NCBI RefSeq assembly: GCF_002127325.2 | Contig: NC_035444.2 | Coordinates: 78,365,392-78,429,391, forward strand | DNA: 64,000 bases | Direction of reading: 5' to 3' | Origin: Helianthus annuus | Lineage: Eukaryota; Streptophyta; Magnoliopsida; Asterales; Asteraceae | Part shown: positions 46,607 to 58,494 of the stretch, piece after piece | Layout: every line of letters starts with the position of its first letter | Numbering within the stretch: position 1 is the stretch's first letter | Made by a program: the position numbers and the translations under genes | The notes under the pieces: model-generated | Database searches by the model: none | Seen by the model: the letters and a program-made list of their open reading frames with translations, nothing else | What the model was told of the DNA's origin: nothing

Positions 46607-48066
46607 GATAGACAATCAAAACGACCAAGTGAAGGATGAACGGGATGACAAGCACGAAGTGTTATCCGACTGGACGGCCATCCGAGTGGCTGGTCGCCCG
46701 AACGACCGACACCTTGAGTCCCATACTTGATCAACCTCATTTAAAGTTAAGTATTGACGAATTGTTGTCCGATCGGACGACTATCCGACCGGATTACACT
46801 TCCGATCATGAGATACTTGACTTTAACACTTAATCGATTTTTCAACATGTTCAATGCACTAGAGATGCCACCCGACCGGACTGCTGTCCAATCGAATGAC
46901 AACCGACTGTGAACTTGTTCTCACTGAAGTGTCAACCTATCGGATTTCCGTCTGATCGGACAACCGACCGATCGACCGACCGACCTGAAGGGTAGAGATA
47001 CTTCAATATTTTCAAATGCTACAACAAAAACTTCAAAAGTCAAACCATCATACACAAATACATCCTTCTCATAGGAAGCAACAATCCACTCAAATAGTCA
47101 TCCGACCTGATAACCATCCGAACGGATTGTCATCCGCACGAATTGGTCATCCGATCGGATTACCATCCGACCGAACTACCATTCAGCGCTATTTCTAGTC
47201 TTACGTGCCACTTATCGTTATGTTATCGTTCTAATCAGGCTAACCCTACTCTCAAGCGCTCCCTTCAATCCATCCAACCGCTGTGAGTATACTCGATCCC
47301 TTTTTGCTTTATGCACTTTTGGGTGTTACATACGTTACTTATACAAAATCACAATCGAACACACTACGCAATACTTTGAACGCTAACCGTTACTGCATGT
47401 ATTACGTGACTAAATGAATGCTTGTTGTTATGTTTACACGTGGAATGCTGTCTACCTGCCTTAACGACAATAGTACTATAGTTTGGACTCAGCACCCGTT
47501 CACACGGGGGTTGTTAAGGACAATTATTTGCATGGATTACAGTGGTGATCATGTATTACGAACTGCCTTGGGCAGTCAACCCGCAGTCATTGGTATCGAT
47601 AGATCTATGTCGATAATTAACATGCTTCGTTTTCCTCTGTGTACGTGCTGGTTATGCGTAAACTATTTCGAACTCTATATGCTACTATCAAACTTGTATG
47701 CTCACCTTTACACTACGTGTATTGACTTTTATTTTAACGTATGTGACAGGTAATTAGGATGCTTAGCTGCTAGGGAAACGAGGCCATAATAAGTTTCTAG
47801 AGGCCAACAAATAGTTGTCTATACTAATGTAACCAAGAGTCTCTAGAAGCAGATAAACAATTGCTCTATTTGAAAATTTGAGTTGTCGGAATAGAACTAT
47901 TTGCCTAGAAATTGTCTGTAACAATTCGTTTACCTTTTGAGGCATGGTATGGGACATGTTATTTTATATTGAATGGTAATGATAATTGTTATGGAAACTT
48001 CTGGACAATCTGTTTCGCTCAGTGCCGCGCCCCGATGATTCCGCCATCGGTTGGGGTGTGACAGAT

Positions 48067-48078
48067 TGGTATCAGAGC
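48067..48078 (+). other. Element C primer-binding site
   Basis: TGGTATCAGAGC 3 bp after the LTR end, for initiator tRNA-Met. Confidence 0.92.
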
Positions 48079-49213
48079 CATAACTATATGGAATTAGGCC
48101 AGACTCGACCTAGTCTGGGTCGATGTCTTAGAGACCTAGTCTATCGTTAGGACCCAATAGACCGACTCGTGCATGTCCATTAAGGATTATGTGTGAGCTT
48201 ACTGTTAATCTTCGCCACGCTCGCCAATACTACACTATCACTGCACTCGAATTTTCCAATAAAGACAAGCAATTATGTCAAGATTAGGTGTGAAAACCGC
48301 AAACTCTTGGCTAGAATCTGCTTGATCAACCCGCATTTTTACTTATCAATGAGGGAATTATACCAAATCAGGAGTGAAATCCATATTTTGATGAATAATC
48401 TCCTCTACTTTATTAAAATCAAAGAGAAGTTGTCAAGCCAGGGGTGAAACCCTAACCTTGACGGCTTGTCTATGGTTTTACAAAACTCTCACCAAAAGTC
48501 TCGACGAACTCCAACGACCTGAACTCACAGTAGGACAAGAGGGATGTGTGCTGGATGCCCAAGAATCGAGGCAGAGGCCCAATCCTGAAGGTCAAAATGT
48601 GCACGCCAAGTCCTTGAGAATAGTCGAATTGCTTTGGGTAGTCAATGTCTAATAGCCGCAGACAATCTACTTCTCGATTTTTATGTGTTTCGATTCTGAG
48701 CCCGCAACTGCTGACTCTCATGATTCGTCATTTTTACGTGTTATATGTGTATCTACCTTTTTATGTGTTTAATTTTGGAGACTTATTCGATTTTTGCATC
48801 CACTACGATCGACACACACAACCCGCATTGCTTCTCTATCTCAAAACACTAACAAATCGTTATTACCACAAGGAAACGTCGAACGCTAAGATGCTCGCTA
48901 TACTATACGCTTACACTAATCGCTATGATTAAACGCGATCGCTATATTCGAACAATCGCGAGCTTTGAATGATAGGTTTCTATATTCTGACTACCTCTGT
49001 GACTAAATGCGTCTGTGCTCTTGTATTTCTGTGCTTCTGTGCCCTATGTGTTTAAGTGCTTACGTGCTTATGTGCTACCGTGTTTATGTGAATCTGTGAT
49101 TTTGTGCCTATGTGTTTATGTAATTATGTGACTGTGTTCCTGAGTGTTAGTAAGCGTTAGACGTATGAGGTGAGATTCGGTTATGACGTGTCTGAGATCT
49201 ATGACAATGTCTG
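48079..49213 (+). other. Element C leader
   Basis: No coding frame of note. 49010-49150 is low-complexity (TGTGCTTATGTGCTACCGTG and similar). Confidence 0.6.
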
Positions 49214-50560
49214 TTGAAGACAATGTCAACTGGACCGTCATCAGGATCCCGTCACCCACTTACTCGTCAAGAAAAGAGAGACAGACGTCTTGCTGCCATC
49301 ATCCCCAAGCAAGTAGCAAAATCTGTGAGTGATGTCTATGAGAACGTCAGCAAATCATCTGAGGAGTCGAGAACCGAAGCCCCTAAAGCTACCCCCAAAG
49401 TTGCCTTCAATTTCAAGCAGTTCAAGGCTTGTGGTCCAAAGGAATTCACCGGAGAAGATGGCCCGACAGCTATGTTTCAATAGTTCGATTCCATCGAAGT
49501 CACTATGCGCCAAAGCGGCTGTCCTGAAAATCTCCGTACCCTAAACGCAACCGGCGTCTTCCAGTCCCGCGCTCTAGACTGGTGGACGGCCGAACGAAAC
49601 AAACGCGGGAATGATGCAGCTTATGAGCTGACTTGGGAAGAACTGAAAGCCATTATGATGGACGAATTCTGCCTTCCCCACGAACGCTAAAAGCTGGAGG
49701 ACGAGTTTTGGAACATTAAGCAGAAGGATGGAGATAACGCTGCCTTGACTGCTCGCTTTAAGCAGCTCAGCATTATCTTCCCCGATCAAGTCAAGACGTC
49801 TGATATGGCAATCAAGAAGTACATCCGAGCGCTACCCGACTATGTTGCTGATTTTGTCCATGCCGCAAAAACAACAACGATCGAAGAACTTATCTGCTTG
49901 CCGCCGAGATCAACGATAAGCGGGTAAAAGCTGGTTTTTGGGATAAAGCTTCAAGGTCTTTGCATCAAGCTACCGCCGCTCCAATTGCCGAAACCGCCAC
50001 CGCTCAACCGTCAAAGTCCTCACGCCAAAAGAAGAAGAACAACAACAGCAGCTCCAGCAACAAGAACTGTGCTGTCACTACCACTGCTGCTCCTCTGCAA
50101 GCCGTACCAGCTCAGCAGCAGTCTCATCACCGTCCAACACCAGTCACTCATGCACCACCAGCAAAGCGTGCATACACGGGCCCCCACCCGGCTTGCTAGA
50201 CAGGCTCATATCATCATCCGGTGGGTCTTGCCTGTCGTTTCTGTACCCACTGCAATCCGTATGGTCATTTCACTGCCAACGGCCGTTATGGTCCCCGCAA
50301 CACCGCAGCTCCTGCCACTGCTCATCAAGCTCTACTCCCAGCCCCGCAAGGCCATCAAGCGGCTCAGGCACCCGCGATCAACGCCCGAGTCTGCTTCGCA
50401 TGTGGTGATCCCAACCACTTTACGAACATGTGCCCGAACAGGGTCGTGAAGCAGGAGCCCCAGCAGCAGCAGCAGCTTCACCAGCAGCCGCAGCAGCCTC
50501 AGCAGCAGCAACAAGCCGCATGCGCCAAAACTTTCAACATCAACGTGTGCCAAGCCCAGA
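49214..50560 (+). pseudogene. Element C gag, broken
   Basis: The frame begins MKTMSTGPSSGSRHPL and shows FKACGPKEFTGEDGPTAM, SRALDWWTAERNKRG, TWEELKAIMMDEFCLP and FKQLSIIFPD. This is the plant gypsy gag capsid. TAG near 49481 and TAA near 49688 interrupt it, and a frameshift near 49900 moves to the nucleocapsid frame. That frame holds the knuckle CFACGDPNHFTNMC (about 50391-50432) and an upstream, imperfect CRFCTHCNPYGHF. A Gln-rich run (CAGCAG) follows. Confidence 0.9.
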
Positions 50561-50860
50561 CCGACAACAACGTGGTCAATGGTACGTTCCTTGTGAATGG
50601 TATTTATGCATCATGTTTGTTTGATACTGGAGCCGGTAATTGCTTTGTGTCGTTCGAATTTGAGAAGCTCCATAGTCGTAAGCGCTCTTATCTCTCCTCG
50701 GCATTCAATGTTGAAGTCGCTACCGGAAGAACTGTCGCCGTGAATTATGTTCTTCGTAATTGTACCCTTGAGCTCAACAATCACATCTTCCTAATCGACC
50801 TTTTTCTAATGCAACTAGGAAGTTTGACGTCATAGTAGGCATGGACTTTCTTTGCGAAAA
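50561..50860 (+). pseudogene. Element C protease
   Basis: ASCLFDTGAGNCFVSFEFE has the DTG catalytic motif (GAT at 50623). The conserved [14 protein letters not shown] block follows in the next frame after a shift near 50825. Confidence 0.88.
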
Positions 50861-51905
50861 CCATGTTGAAGTTGTGTGCTACGACAAGATGATTCGATTT
50901 TCGCTCGCGAATGGTGACTTATTGTGCGTCTATAGCGAAACTGCTTCGAAATGTCTCAAGTTCATGTCATGTGTCCAGGCTAGCAGGTATCTCCGCAAGG
51001 AATACAGAGCTTTCTTGGCTAACATTGTAGTAGCGGAGAATGAAAAGAAAGAAATAGCGGTAAACCAGGTACCTGTTGTTCGCGAATTCCCTCACGTGTT
51101 TCCTGATGATCTCCCAGGATTACCTCCAAGTCGTGATATCGACTTTCGTATTGACCTCATTCCTGGAGCCAACCCCGTTGCCGAAGCTCCTTATCGACTT
51201 GCGCCATCCGAAATTCGTGAACTCTCGAACCAACTCCAGGAATTACTTGAGAAAGGCTTCATTCGCCCGAGCACCTCTCCTTCGGGCGTGCCAGTCCTTT
51301 TCGTTAAAAAGAAGGATGGGTCGTTCAGGATGTGTATCGACTATCGGGAATTGAATAAGCTAACCATCAAGAACCGCTATCCCCTACCTCGCATCGACGA
51401 TTTGTTTGATCAGCTACAAGGTGCTACGTGTTTCTCGAAGATCGATCTACGCTCAGGCTACCATCAGTTGCGCATTCAAGAGGAGGATATACCCAAAACT
51501 GCCTTTCGCACTCGCTACGGCCACTATGAATTCGTTGTTATGCCTTTTGGTTTAACCAACGCACCCGCGGTTTTCATGGATCTGATGAATCACGTGTGTA
51601 ATCCATTTCTAAACCGTTTCGTCATCGTATTCATCGACGATGTCTTGATCTATTCCAAGTCGTAAGCCGAACACGCGCAACATCTACGTTTGGTTCTCGA
51701 GTTACTCCAGGGGAATCAACTCTATGCCAAGTTCTCCAAGTGCGAATTCTGGCTGGAGGAAGTTCAATTTCTGGGTCACATTGTAAATAGTCAAGGTATT
51801 CATGTCGATCCTGCGAAGATCGAAGCAGTTAGGAGCTGGATTACACCTAAGAACCCATCTGAAGTCCGTTCTTTTCTTGGACTAGCGGGCTATTATCGCT
51901 AATTT
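50861..51905 (+). pseudogene. Element C reverse transcriptase
   Basis: One frame gives [77 protein letters not shown] and the active-site [11 protein letters not shown] (about 51630). Only two in-frame TAA codons (51663-51665 and 51900-51902) break it. It is the best-preserved polymerase in the window. Confidence 0.93.
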
Positions 51906-52574
51906 ATCAAAGGATTCTCAAAGATCGTTGTACCGCTTACCGCTCTTACGCATAAAGACAAGCCTTTTGTTTGGGGAACCGAACAAGAGTCTACTTTCCA
52001 AACCCTCAAGCACATGCTTTGCAATGCTCATGTTCTCACATTGCCCGACGGGAATGATGGTTTCATTGTCTACTGTGATGCTTCCAACCTTGGTCTTGGT
52101 TGTGTTCTTATGCAACAGGATAAGGTTATAGCTTACGCATCTCGTCAGCTTAAAATCCACGAGAAGAACTATACAACCCATGATCTCGAGCTAGGCGCGG
52201 TTGTTTTTGCATTAAAGATTTGGCGACACTACCTATATGGTACCAAGTGTACGATCTTCACCGATCATAGGAGTCTACAACATATCTTTGATCAGAAGGA
52301 ACTTAATATGCGTCAACGCCGATGGGTAGAACTTCTCAACGATTATGACTGTGAGATTCATTATCACCCAGGCAAAGCAAATGTCGTTGCTGGCGCTCTC
52401 AGCAGACGAAGTTATTTGCTCAGCATCTGCGATACTCAAGCCCAATACGATCTCGAAACCCTCATTCGTGAAGCCCAGCATGCCTGTTTTAATGAACGCA
52501 CCCTAAAGAAGGAACGAATCTATCACGACAGAGCTCAACTAGTGAGTTTTTCTCGGCCGAATTTGGATCCCTAA
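51906..52574 (+). pseudogene. Element C RNase H
   Basis: [40 protein letters not shown] and [20 protein letters not shown] supply the D-E-D residues. The final [17 protein letters not shown] block normally reads ADALSR, so the last Asp is replaced by Gly. The frame ends at 52574. Confidence 0.9.
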
Positions 52575-52584
52575 GCGGACTGAA

Positions 52585-53655
52585 TTGCAAAAGATTTTGA
52601 TGGACGAAGCCCACAAATCCCGGTATTCTATTCATCCCGATGCCGACAAAATGTACCAGGATCTTCGCTATAAGTACTGGTGGTCGGGCATGAAAAAAGA
52701 TATCGCTCTCTACGTTGGGAAGTGCCTGACTTGTGCAAGGGTCAAGACTGAACATCAAAGACCCTCTGGCTTACTCGAGCAACCCCCAATCCCTATGTGG
52801 AAGTGGGAGAGTATAGCTATGGACTTCATAACCAAACTTCCGCACACGTCATCAGGTCACGACAGCATTTGGGTTGTTGTTGATCGTTTAACTAAATCAG
52901 CCCACTTTTTGCCAATACGAGAAGACTACAAGGTAGAACGATTAGCCCGAATCTACATCGACGAGATCATTTGTAATCATGGGAGGCCTCGTGACATCAT
53001 CTCTGACCGTGACGCTCGGTTTACCTCGCGATTGTGGGAAACGTTTCAAGCTCTTCTTGGTACTACGCTTAACCTGAGTACCGCATTCCATCCTCAAACC
53101 GACGGCCAGACTGAAAGAACGATTCATACTCTTGAAGATATGCTCCGGTCGTGTGTTATAGACTTCGGTGGTAATTGGGATAAATACCTGCCGTTAGTCG
53201 AATTCTCATATAACAACAGTTATCATACCAGCATCCAAATGGCACCATTCGAGGCTCTATATGGAAGAAGATGTCGATCGCCTATTGTATGGCATGAGAT
53301 CGGTCACTCGCAACTAACCGGTCCTGAGCTGTTAAAAGAAACGACTGACAAAGTCCTCCAAATACGAGACAACTTGTTGAAAGCTCGAAGTAGACAGAAA
53401 AGTTACGCCGATAGAAGATGCAAGCCCCTTGAATTTGACGTTGGCGACTACGTACTCCTAAAGGTATCACCTTGGAAGGGTGTGGTCAGATTCGGCAAGA
53501 AAGGGAAACTAGCGCCTCGATACGTTGGACCTTTTAAGATTCTGGAAGGATCGGAAAAGTCGCCAACAAACTCGAACTACCAGAGGAACTCAGTAACGTC
53601 CACCCGACTTTCCATGTGTCAAACCTACGAAAGTGTCTGGCTGAACATGATTTAA
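52585..53655 (+). pseudogene. Element C integrase, catalytic core intact
   Basis: An open frame of 356 codons holds the zinc finger (YSIHPDADKMYQDLR...CLTCARVK) and the DDE residues in MDFITKLPHT, ISDRDARFTSRLWETFQ and HPQTDGQTERTIHTLEDMLR. The [19 protein letters not shown] block of the C-terminal domain follows. A frameshift near 53550 then moves the GPF..VPL module out of frame. It would insert element cDNA into chromatin. Confidence 0.93.
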
Positions 53656-53869
53656 TTGTGCCTCTCGATGACCTCCAAATAAACGAAACACTACACTTCG
53701 TGGAGAAACCTGTCGAAATCATGGATCGCCAAACCAAGCAGCTCTGACGCTCGCGCAATCCTATTGTGAAAGTCCGATGGGAAGGCAAACGAGGCGAAGA
53801 GTTCACTTGGGAACTCGAAAGCGACATGAAGACAAAGTACCCACAGTTGTTTGTTACGGCTTCGGCCTA
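53656..53869 (+). pseudogene. Element C chromodomain
   Basis: In the shifted frame the sequence shows HPTFHVSNLRKCLAEHDLIV, then VKVRWEGKRGEEFTWELESD, ending at a TAA near 53868. This is the aromatic chromodomain of the Tekay/Del group. A TGA near 53746 interrupts it. Confidence 0.88.
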
Positions 53870-53888
53870 ATTTCGGGACGAAATTCCC

Positions 53889-53903
53889 TAAACAAGGGGA
53901 GGC
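53889..53903 (+). other. Element C polypurine tract
   Basis: AAACAAGGGGAGGC immediately before the 3' LTR. Confidence 0.8.
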
Positions 53904-55432
53904 TGTAACACCCCAGTGTTTCGAAAGTCAAGTCAAAGTCAAGATTGAAGTCAAAGGAAGAAAAGAACGCTAATTACGATCTATCACTCCTTGCTTAATC
54001 CCTGTTTGACTTCTTTGATTGTAGATAGTCTACTTTATGTTTACGTTAGTTGTATTATGTGGAGTAAGTAATTATAATCGAAGTAATCAAAGTATATTTC
54101 TCAATACCAATCACTTTACGACTGTGAATAATAGGAAGTAACAATGCGATAAAGTCAATTAAACGATAATCGATCTAATCTAATCAGCATCGCGCTCGCA
54201 AACTCGAATTACGCATTTTGATGATTATACGTGTGAGTGTGCCTTATGTGTTACTTGTGCATGTTTATTTATGTTACGTGTGGTAATCAATTGAATCGCA
54301 ATCGAAACGCAATCGAACTCAATCGAAATCGAACTATGATAGTTAGTGGAGAAGAGACAGCGCGCGATACGAATAGTTGGGATTAAAAGTAATTCGAATA
54401 GGAAACTCTATCGCATTCGTATTGCTCACAACCGAAATCGAAATGTCAAGAATCGTCGCGTCGCGCACTCGAACCAGATGCTAGCCGACCGGATAACCAT
54501 CCGAACGGATTGTCATCCGCACGAATTGGCCGTCCGATCGGATTACCATCCGACCGAACTACCATTCAGCGCTATTTCTCGTCTTACGCGCCACTTATCG
54601 TTATGTTGTCATTCTAATCAAGCTAACCCTACTCTCAAGCGCTCCCTTCAATCCATCCAACCGCTGTGAGTATAGTCGATCCCTTTTTGCTTTATGCACT
54701 TTTGGGTGTTTACAAAATCACAATCGAACACACTACGCAATACTTTAAACGTTAACCGTTACTGCATGTATTACGTGACTAAATGAATGCTTGTTGTTAT
54801 GTTTACACGTGGAATGCTGTCTACCTGCCTTAACGACAATAGTACTATAGTTTGGACTCAGCACCCGTTCACACGGGGGTTGTTAAGGACAATTATTTGC
54901 ATGGATTACGGTGGTGATCATGTATTACGAACTGCCTTGGGCAGTCAACCCTCAGTCATTGGTATCGATAGATCCATGTCGATAATTAACATGCTTCGTT
55001 TTCCTCTGTGTACATGCTGGTTATGCGTAAACTATTTCAAACTCTATATGCTACTATTAAACTTGTATGCTCACCTTTACACTACGTGTATTGACTTTTA
55101 TTTTAACGTATGTGACAGGTAATTAGGATGCTTAGCTGCTAGGGAAGCGAGGCCATAATAAGTTTCTAGAGGCCAACAAATAGTTGTCTGTACTAATGTA
55201 ACCAAGAGTCTCTAGAAGCAGATAAACAATTGCTCTATTTGAAAATCTGAGTTGTCGGAATAGAACTATTTGCCTAGAAATTGTCTGTAATAATTCGTTT
55301 ACCTTTTGAGGCATGGTATGGGACATGTTATTTTAAATTGAATGGTAATGATAATTGTTATGGAAACTTCTAGACAATCTGTTTCGCTCAGTGCCGCGCC
55401 CCGATGATTCCGCCATCGGTTGGGGTGTGACA
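53904..55432 (+). repeat. Element C 3' LTR, internally shortened
   Basis: 1529 bp. At 54478-54500 the sequence passes directly from the ACCAGATGC block to the ATAACCATCCGAACGGATTG block, which in the 5' LTR are 3.6 kb apart. The TATA-bearing segment is missing. Confidence 0.92.
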
Positions 55433-55437
55433 ATACT

Positions 55438-58132
55438 CACCTCTCAAATTCCTGCACAAACAAAACTTTTGTTGGATGTAGTTGATATAGCTCAGACAGA
55501 AATCAGATCCTCTCAACCACCTATCACTGAGTGCATGCCACCACAAGTGACTGAGTCTGAACTCCCTATCATTGCTAACCCACCAACAACACTAGAGGAG
55601 CTTACACTGTAGGATGTACAACTACTTCCTGTCAGTAGTTCAAGCGAAGCAGCAACTACAGGTGTTGGATCCACTGATCTACACCTGGCCAGTTGTTTCA
55701 TAAATCAAACTTCCTTGAAGGAAATTTCCTCTCCAGCAACTCTGATAACCACTGATGTGTTTGTTCCAGCCACTGGTACACTTAAAAGGTTATCACTTGC
55801 TAAGGAAAGAAGTCCCTAGTACCGAGAACAAGGGGCATCATTGGATGAGTTTTGGGAAAATTTTCCTAAGGCAACCACTGATACAACCATTGTTACTGGG
55901 AAATGAGATGATCCCATTAAGTTGGGTGATGGTTTAATGTACCGAGAATTGACGGATAGAGTTGACAAGCTTGATACATCTATTGCAGAAATCAAAGACA
56001 TGCTGCAACAGTTGTTGAATGCACAAAAGGTACCACCCACTGCTGCACCAACTCCAACAGCTGCTCCTTCATCTGCTCCCACTCCAAATGAGTTGTGGAG
56101 TTTGTTTCAACCTCTGCTACACTACCAAAGAGAATTAGCTGATCAGCAACATGAGATACAAGTTCAAAAGATCAGAAATCTCATGAAAGCAAGGTTTAAA
56201 GACACCCAGGCAGATATCAAGGCAATCAAGGCCCATTTACTAAACACCACAGGCACTGCTCCTCCCTCTATCATCTTTGTGGACAGCCCACCACCAGCTG
56301 ATGCCAAAAAGGGGGAGAAAATGAAGAAGTTGACAAAGAAGGGATATGAAGATGGATTATACATTGCACCAGACAAATCAAGTATGCTTGCAGACATCCC
56401 TTTTCCAGATGGTTCCAAAAAGATTGATGTAACCACAAATGCCATTGCTGATGCAAAAGCAAGGGTAAAAAGGGATATGGAGGCAAAGGATAAAGCAAGG
56501 TTTGAACAGGAGAAGAGAGTTTTTATGGAAATGAATGAGCAGGGTATTTCAGAACCAAAGGATGAAGAAAATCCTAAGGTCAAAAGAAAGCAGCCCACTA
56601 GACATCAATCTCCCAAACCAACAGATGTTAAAACTCCTGTTGTATCAACAACTGTTGGTACTTCAGTGGTTTCAACAGCTGTTCCCCAAACAACTACCAC
56701 CACTTCAACACACACTACAACTACTGCTCCCACTTCAACCACTGCCTCACCAAAAACATCATCACCACCAAAAATCACCTCACCACCAAAAACAACTTCA
56801 TCACCACCATCATCTCCTGCTAAAAAGCAGAAGACTTTAGATGACACATCATCTGTTGTAATGACAACAGTGGTTGAAACACCAGTTGTTCCAACAACTA
56901 CTGTTCCCACTTCAACCACTGCCTCACCAAAAACATCATCACCACCAAAAATCACCTCACCACCAAAAACAACTTCATCACCATCATCATCTCCTGCTAA
57001 AAAGCAGAAGACTTCAGATGACACATCATCTGTTGTAATGACAACAGTGGTTGAAACACCAGTTGTTCCAACAACTGTTAGTCAGCAACCTTCCACTCAA
57101 ATCACTACCACTCAATCCATCAAAACACCACCAACCTCTCCTAAACCCAAAAGGAGAAGGGTAACCAATGTTGTCCTAGATGATGACACTTCACCACCAC
57201 AAACAACCACACAATCACTGCCACTTGTACCTATTCCAAACCATGTTCCTCTTTCTTCAGCTCAAGTTCAAAAACCAAACACTGCTATCACTCCTGCAGG
57301 TGCTCAGTACCCTTTAGAGCTTATAGCAGTTAGAGAGGAGATCAAATCCTTCTACACTGAAGATGACCCTGCTAAAAGGAGTTTGCCATCTCTTGAAGGA
57401 TATACTAGGCCAAATAACATTGAAGAATATATGAAGTTAAAAGCTCAACAAGTAGAGGATATCTCTAAAAGGAATTCACATGGTAAATCTGATAAGGAAA
57501 TACAAAGATACTACCAATACCTGCTAACTCAGGTCAGAACATTGGAGCAGTTTGCAAAAAAATCTTTGTCAGTAACTATCAGAAAGAGCAGATGAAACCT
57601 TGAGAAAAGATTATCTTGATAACATCATGGCTTACAAAACGTATAAAGGAGAAAGGTACATGTACAAAGAATGGACCATTAGTGAGCTTGAAAGTGAAGC
57701 AGCCAGAATTCAAGATATGATCAAAAACAAGGTGAAGCAGACTCCTTATATCTGGGTAAAGTTTAAGAAAAATGTACCAGAAAGGACTCTGCAGCTGAAG
57801 AGGATGAAAGAAGAGCTGATTACAGCTGCTTTTGGGTCAAGGAATCAAGTGTTAATATGGAAGAGGATAAAGTGTTTGCATCTTACAAAAGGCTGGAAGA
57901 ACTAAGGAAGAAAAATCCTAATATTCCACAAAAGCCTGATTATCCTGAAGCAGTGGTTTTAGCTAAGCCACAAAAGCAACATTTCAGGAGATCCACTGCA
58001 CCTGCTGCTATCCTTTACCAAAGAAGGAATCAAAAGCAGATGGATAAAATAACAGCAGTAGATAAAGAAGCAGAGGATTACCTTGTGAAAGTAGGGGTTA
58101 AACAGATGATTGAAGAAAGACTTGAATCTTGA
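55438..58132 (+). pseudogene. Large passenger ORF, 3' part
   Basis: Resumes in the frame left at 42907 (ILTSQIPAQTKLL), with stops at 55610-55612, near 55818 and near 55905. Then 557 open codons follow (from 55922, MGDGLMYRELTDRVDKLD). They hold a coiled-coil-like segment, a Lys-rich stretch, a 59-residue Thr/Pro/Ser block repeated twice, a nuclear-type basic cluster KPKRRRV, and a charged C-terminal region (EEIKSFYTEDDPAKRSLPSL). Frame changes near 57570 and 57860 lead to the end ...GVKQMIEERLES at 58132, followed by AATAAA. The joined protein would be about 1290 residues. Function unknown. Confidence 0.7.
56729..57079 (+). repeat. 177-bp in-frame tandem duplication, 2 copies
   Basis: CCCACTTCAACCACTGCC starts at 56729 and 56906. 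Only a handful of bases differ (TTAGATGAC/TCAGATGAC, CCACCA/CCATCA). The antisense strand is also open here, by composition. Confidence 0.92.
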
Positions 58133-58422
58133 AATAAATTCAATCATTCGGTTCTATGTTAAAATGTGTGTTGAAAGCATTTCTCCTGTTTGATTGTGTG
58201 CAAAGTTTATTTCCATTTTAATTCTGCTGCATTACTTGTTCATCTTCTTAATTCTTAAACAAAAACACAATAAAAAAGAAACTCAGATCCTAACAACCTC
58301 TAATATGGGTTTATGATCTAATCCGGTGATTTGAGGACATTGTTGTTGAATCGAATGAGATGGTTGATGTAATGTGATCGTATTAATAACAAATAGTAAT
58401 TAATATAACTAAGTTTCCCAAG
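58133..58422 (+). other. 3' flank of passenger gene and Helitron subterminal region
   Basis: AATAAA at 58135 is a candidate polyadenylation signal. 58290-58345 (CTCTAATATGGGTTTATGAT ... GACATTGTTGTT) also occurs at 33850-33905, linking the right end to the Helitron interior. Confidence 0.6.
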
Positions 58423-58452
58423 CCCGGGAAGCAATCCCGGGTAAAAACCTAG
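58423..58452 (+). other. Helitron 3' terminus: hairpin plus CTAG
   Basis: A 7-bp stem CCCGGGA/TCCCGGG with a 5-base loop, then TAAAAAC and CTAG (58449-58452), followed by T. Hairpin 7 bases before a CTRR end is the Helitron signature. Confidence 0.8.
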
Positions 58453-58494
58453 TTATATATATGAATAGAAAGAGCCGATGAACAGTGTTTTTTG

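Larger units (their letters stand above)
42908..48063 (+). repeat. Element C 5' LTR, enlarged by a nested solo LTR
   Basis: After removing the solo LTR and its duplication (2384 bp) this LTR is 2772 bp, against 1529 bp for the 3' LTR. The extra roughly 1.24 kb lies between about 43497 and 47108 and is full of CATCCGACCGGA-type motifs. Confidence 0.9.
42908..55432 (+). mobile_element. Element C: chromovirus Ty3/gypsy retrotransposon
   Basis: LTRs begin TGTAACACCCCAGTG and end TTGGGGTGTGACA. The 5-bp duplication ATACT (42903-42907, 55433-55437) is perfect. Primer site, gag, protease, RT, RNase H, integrase and chromodomain are all in order, so the layout is complete. At least four stops and four frameshifts make it inactive. 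A 336-bp LTR stretch (47418-47753 against 54787-55122) shows 6 differences, about 1.8%. It is inserted in the passenger ORF of the Helitron. Confidence 0.95.

Noticed and set aside
42908..48063. Reading the 5.2-kb 5' LTR as an unusually long native LTR
   Set aside because: 2.38 kb of it is a separate solo LTR with its own GATAG duplication.
47418..55122. Identical 111-codon ORFs at 47418-47753 and 54787-55122
   Set aside because: They are the same part of the two LTRs of element C. No domain, and the frame is conserved only because the LTRs are young.
56605..57024. Minus-strand 139-codon Val/Gly-rich ORF
   Set aside because: Antisense to the Thr/Pro repeats of the passenger ORF, open because of biased composition.
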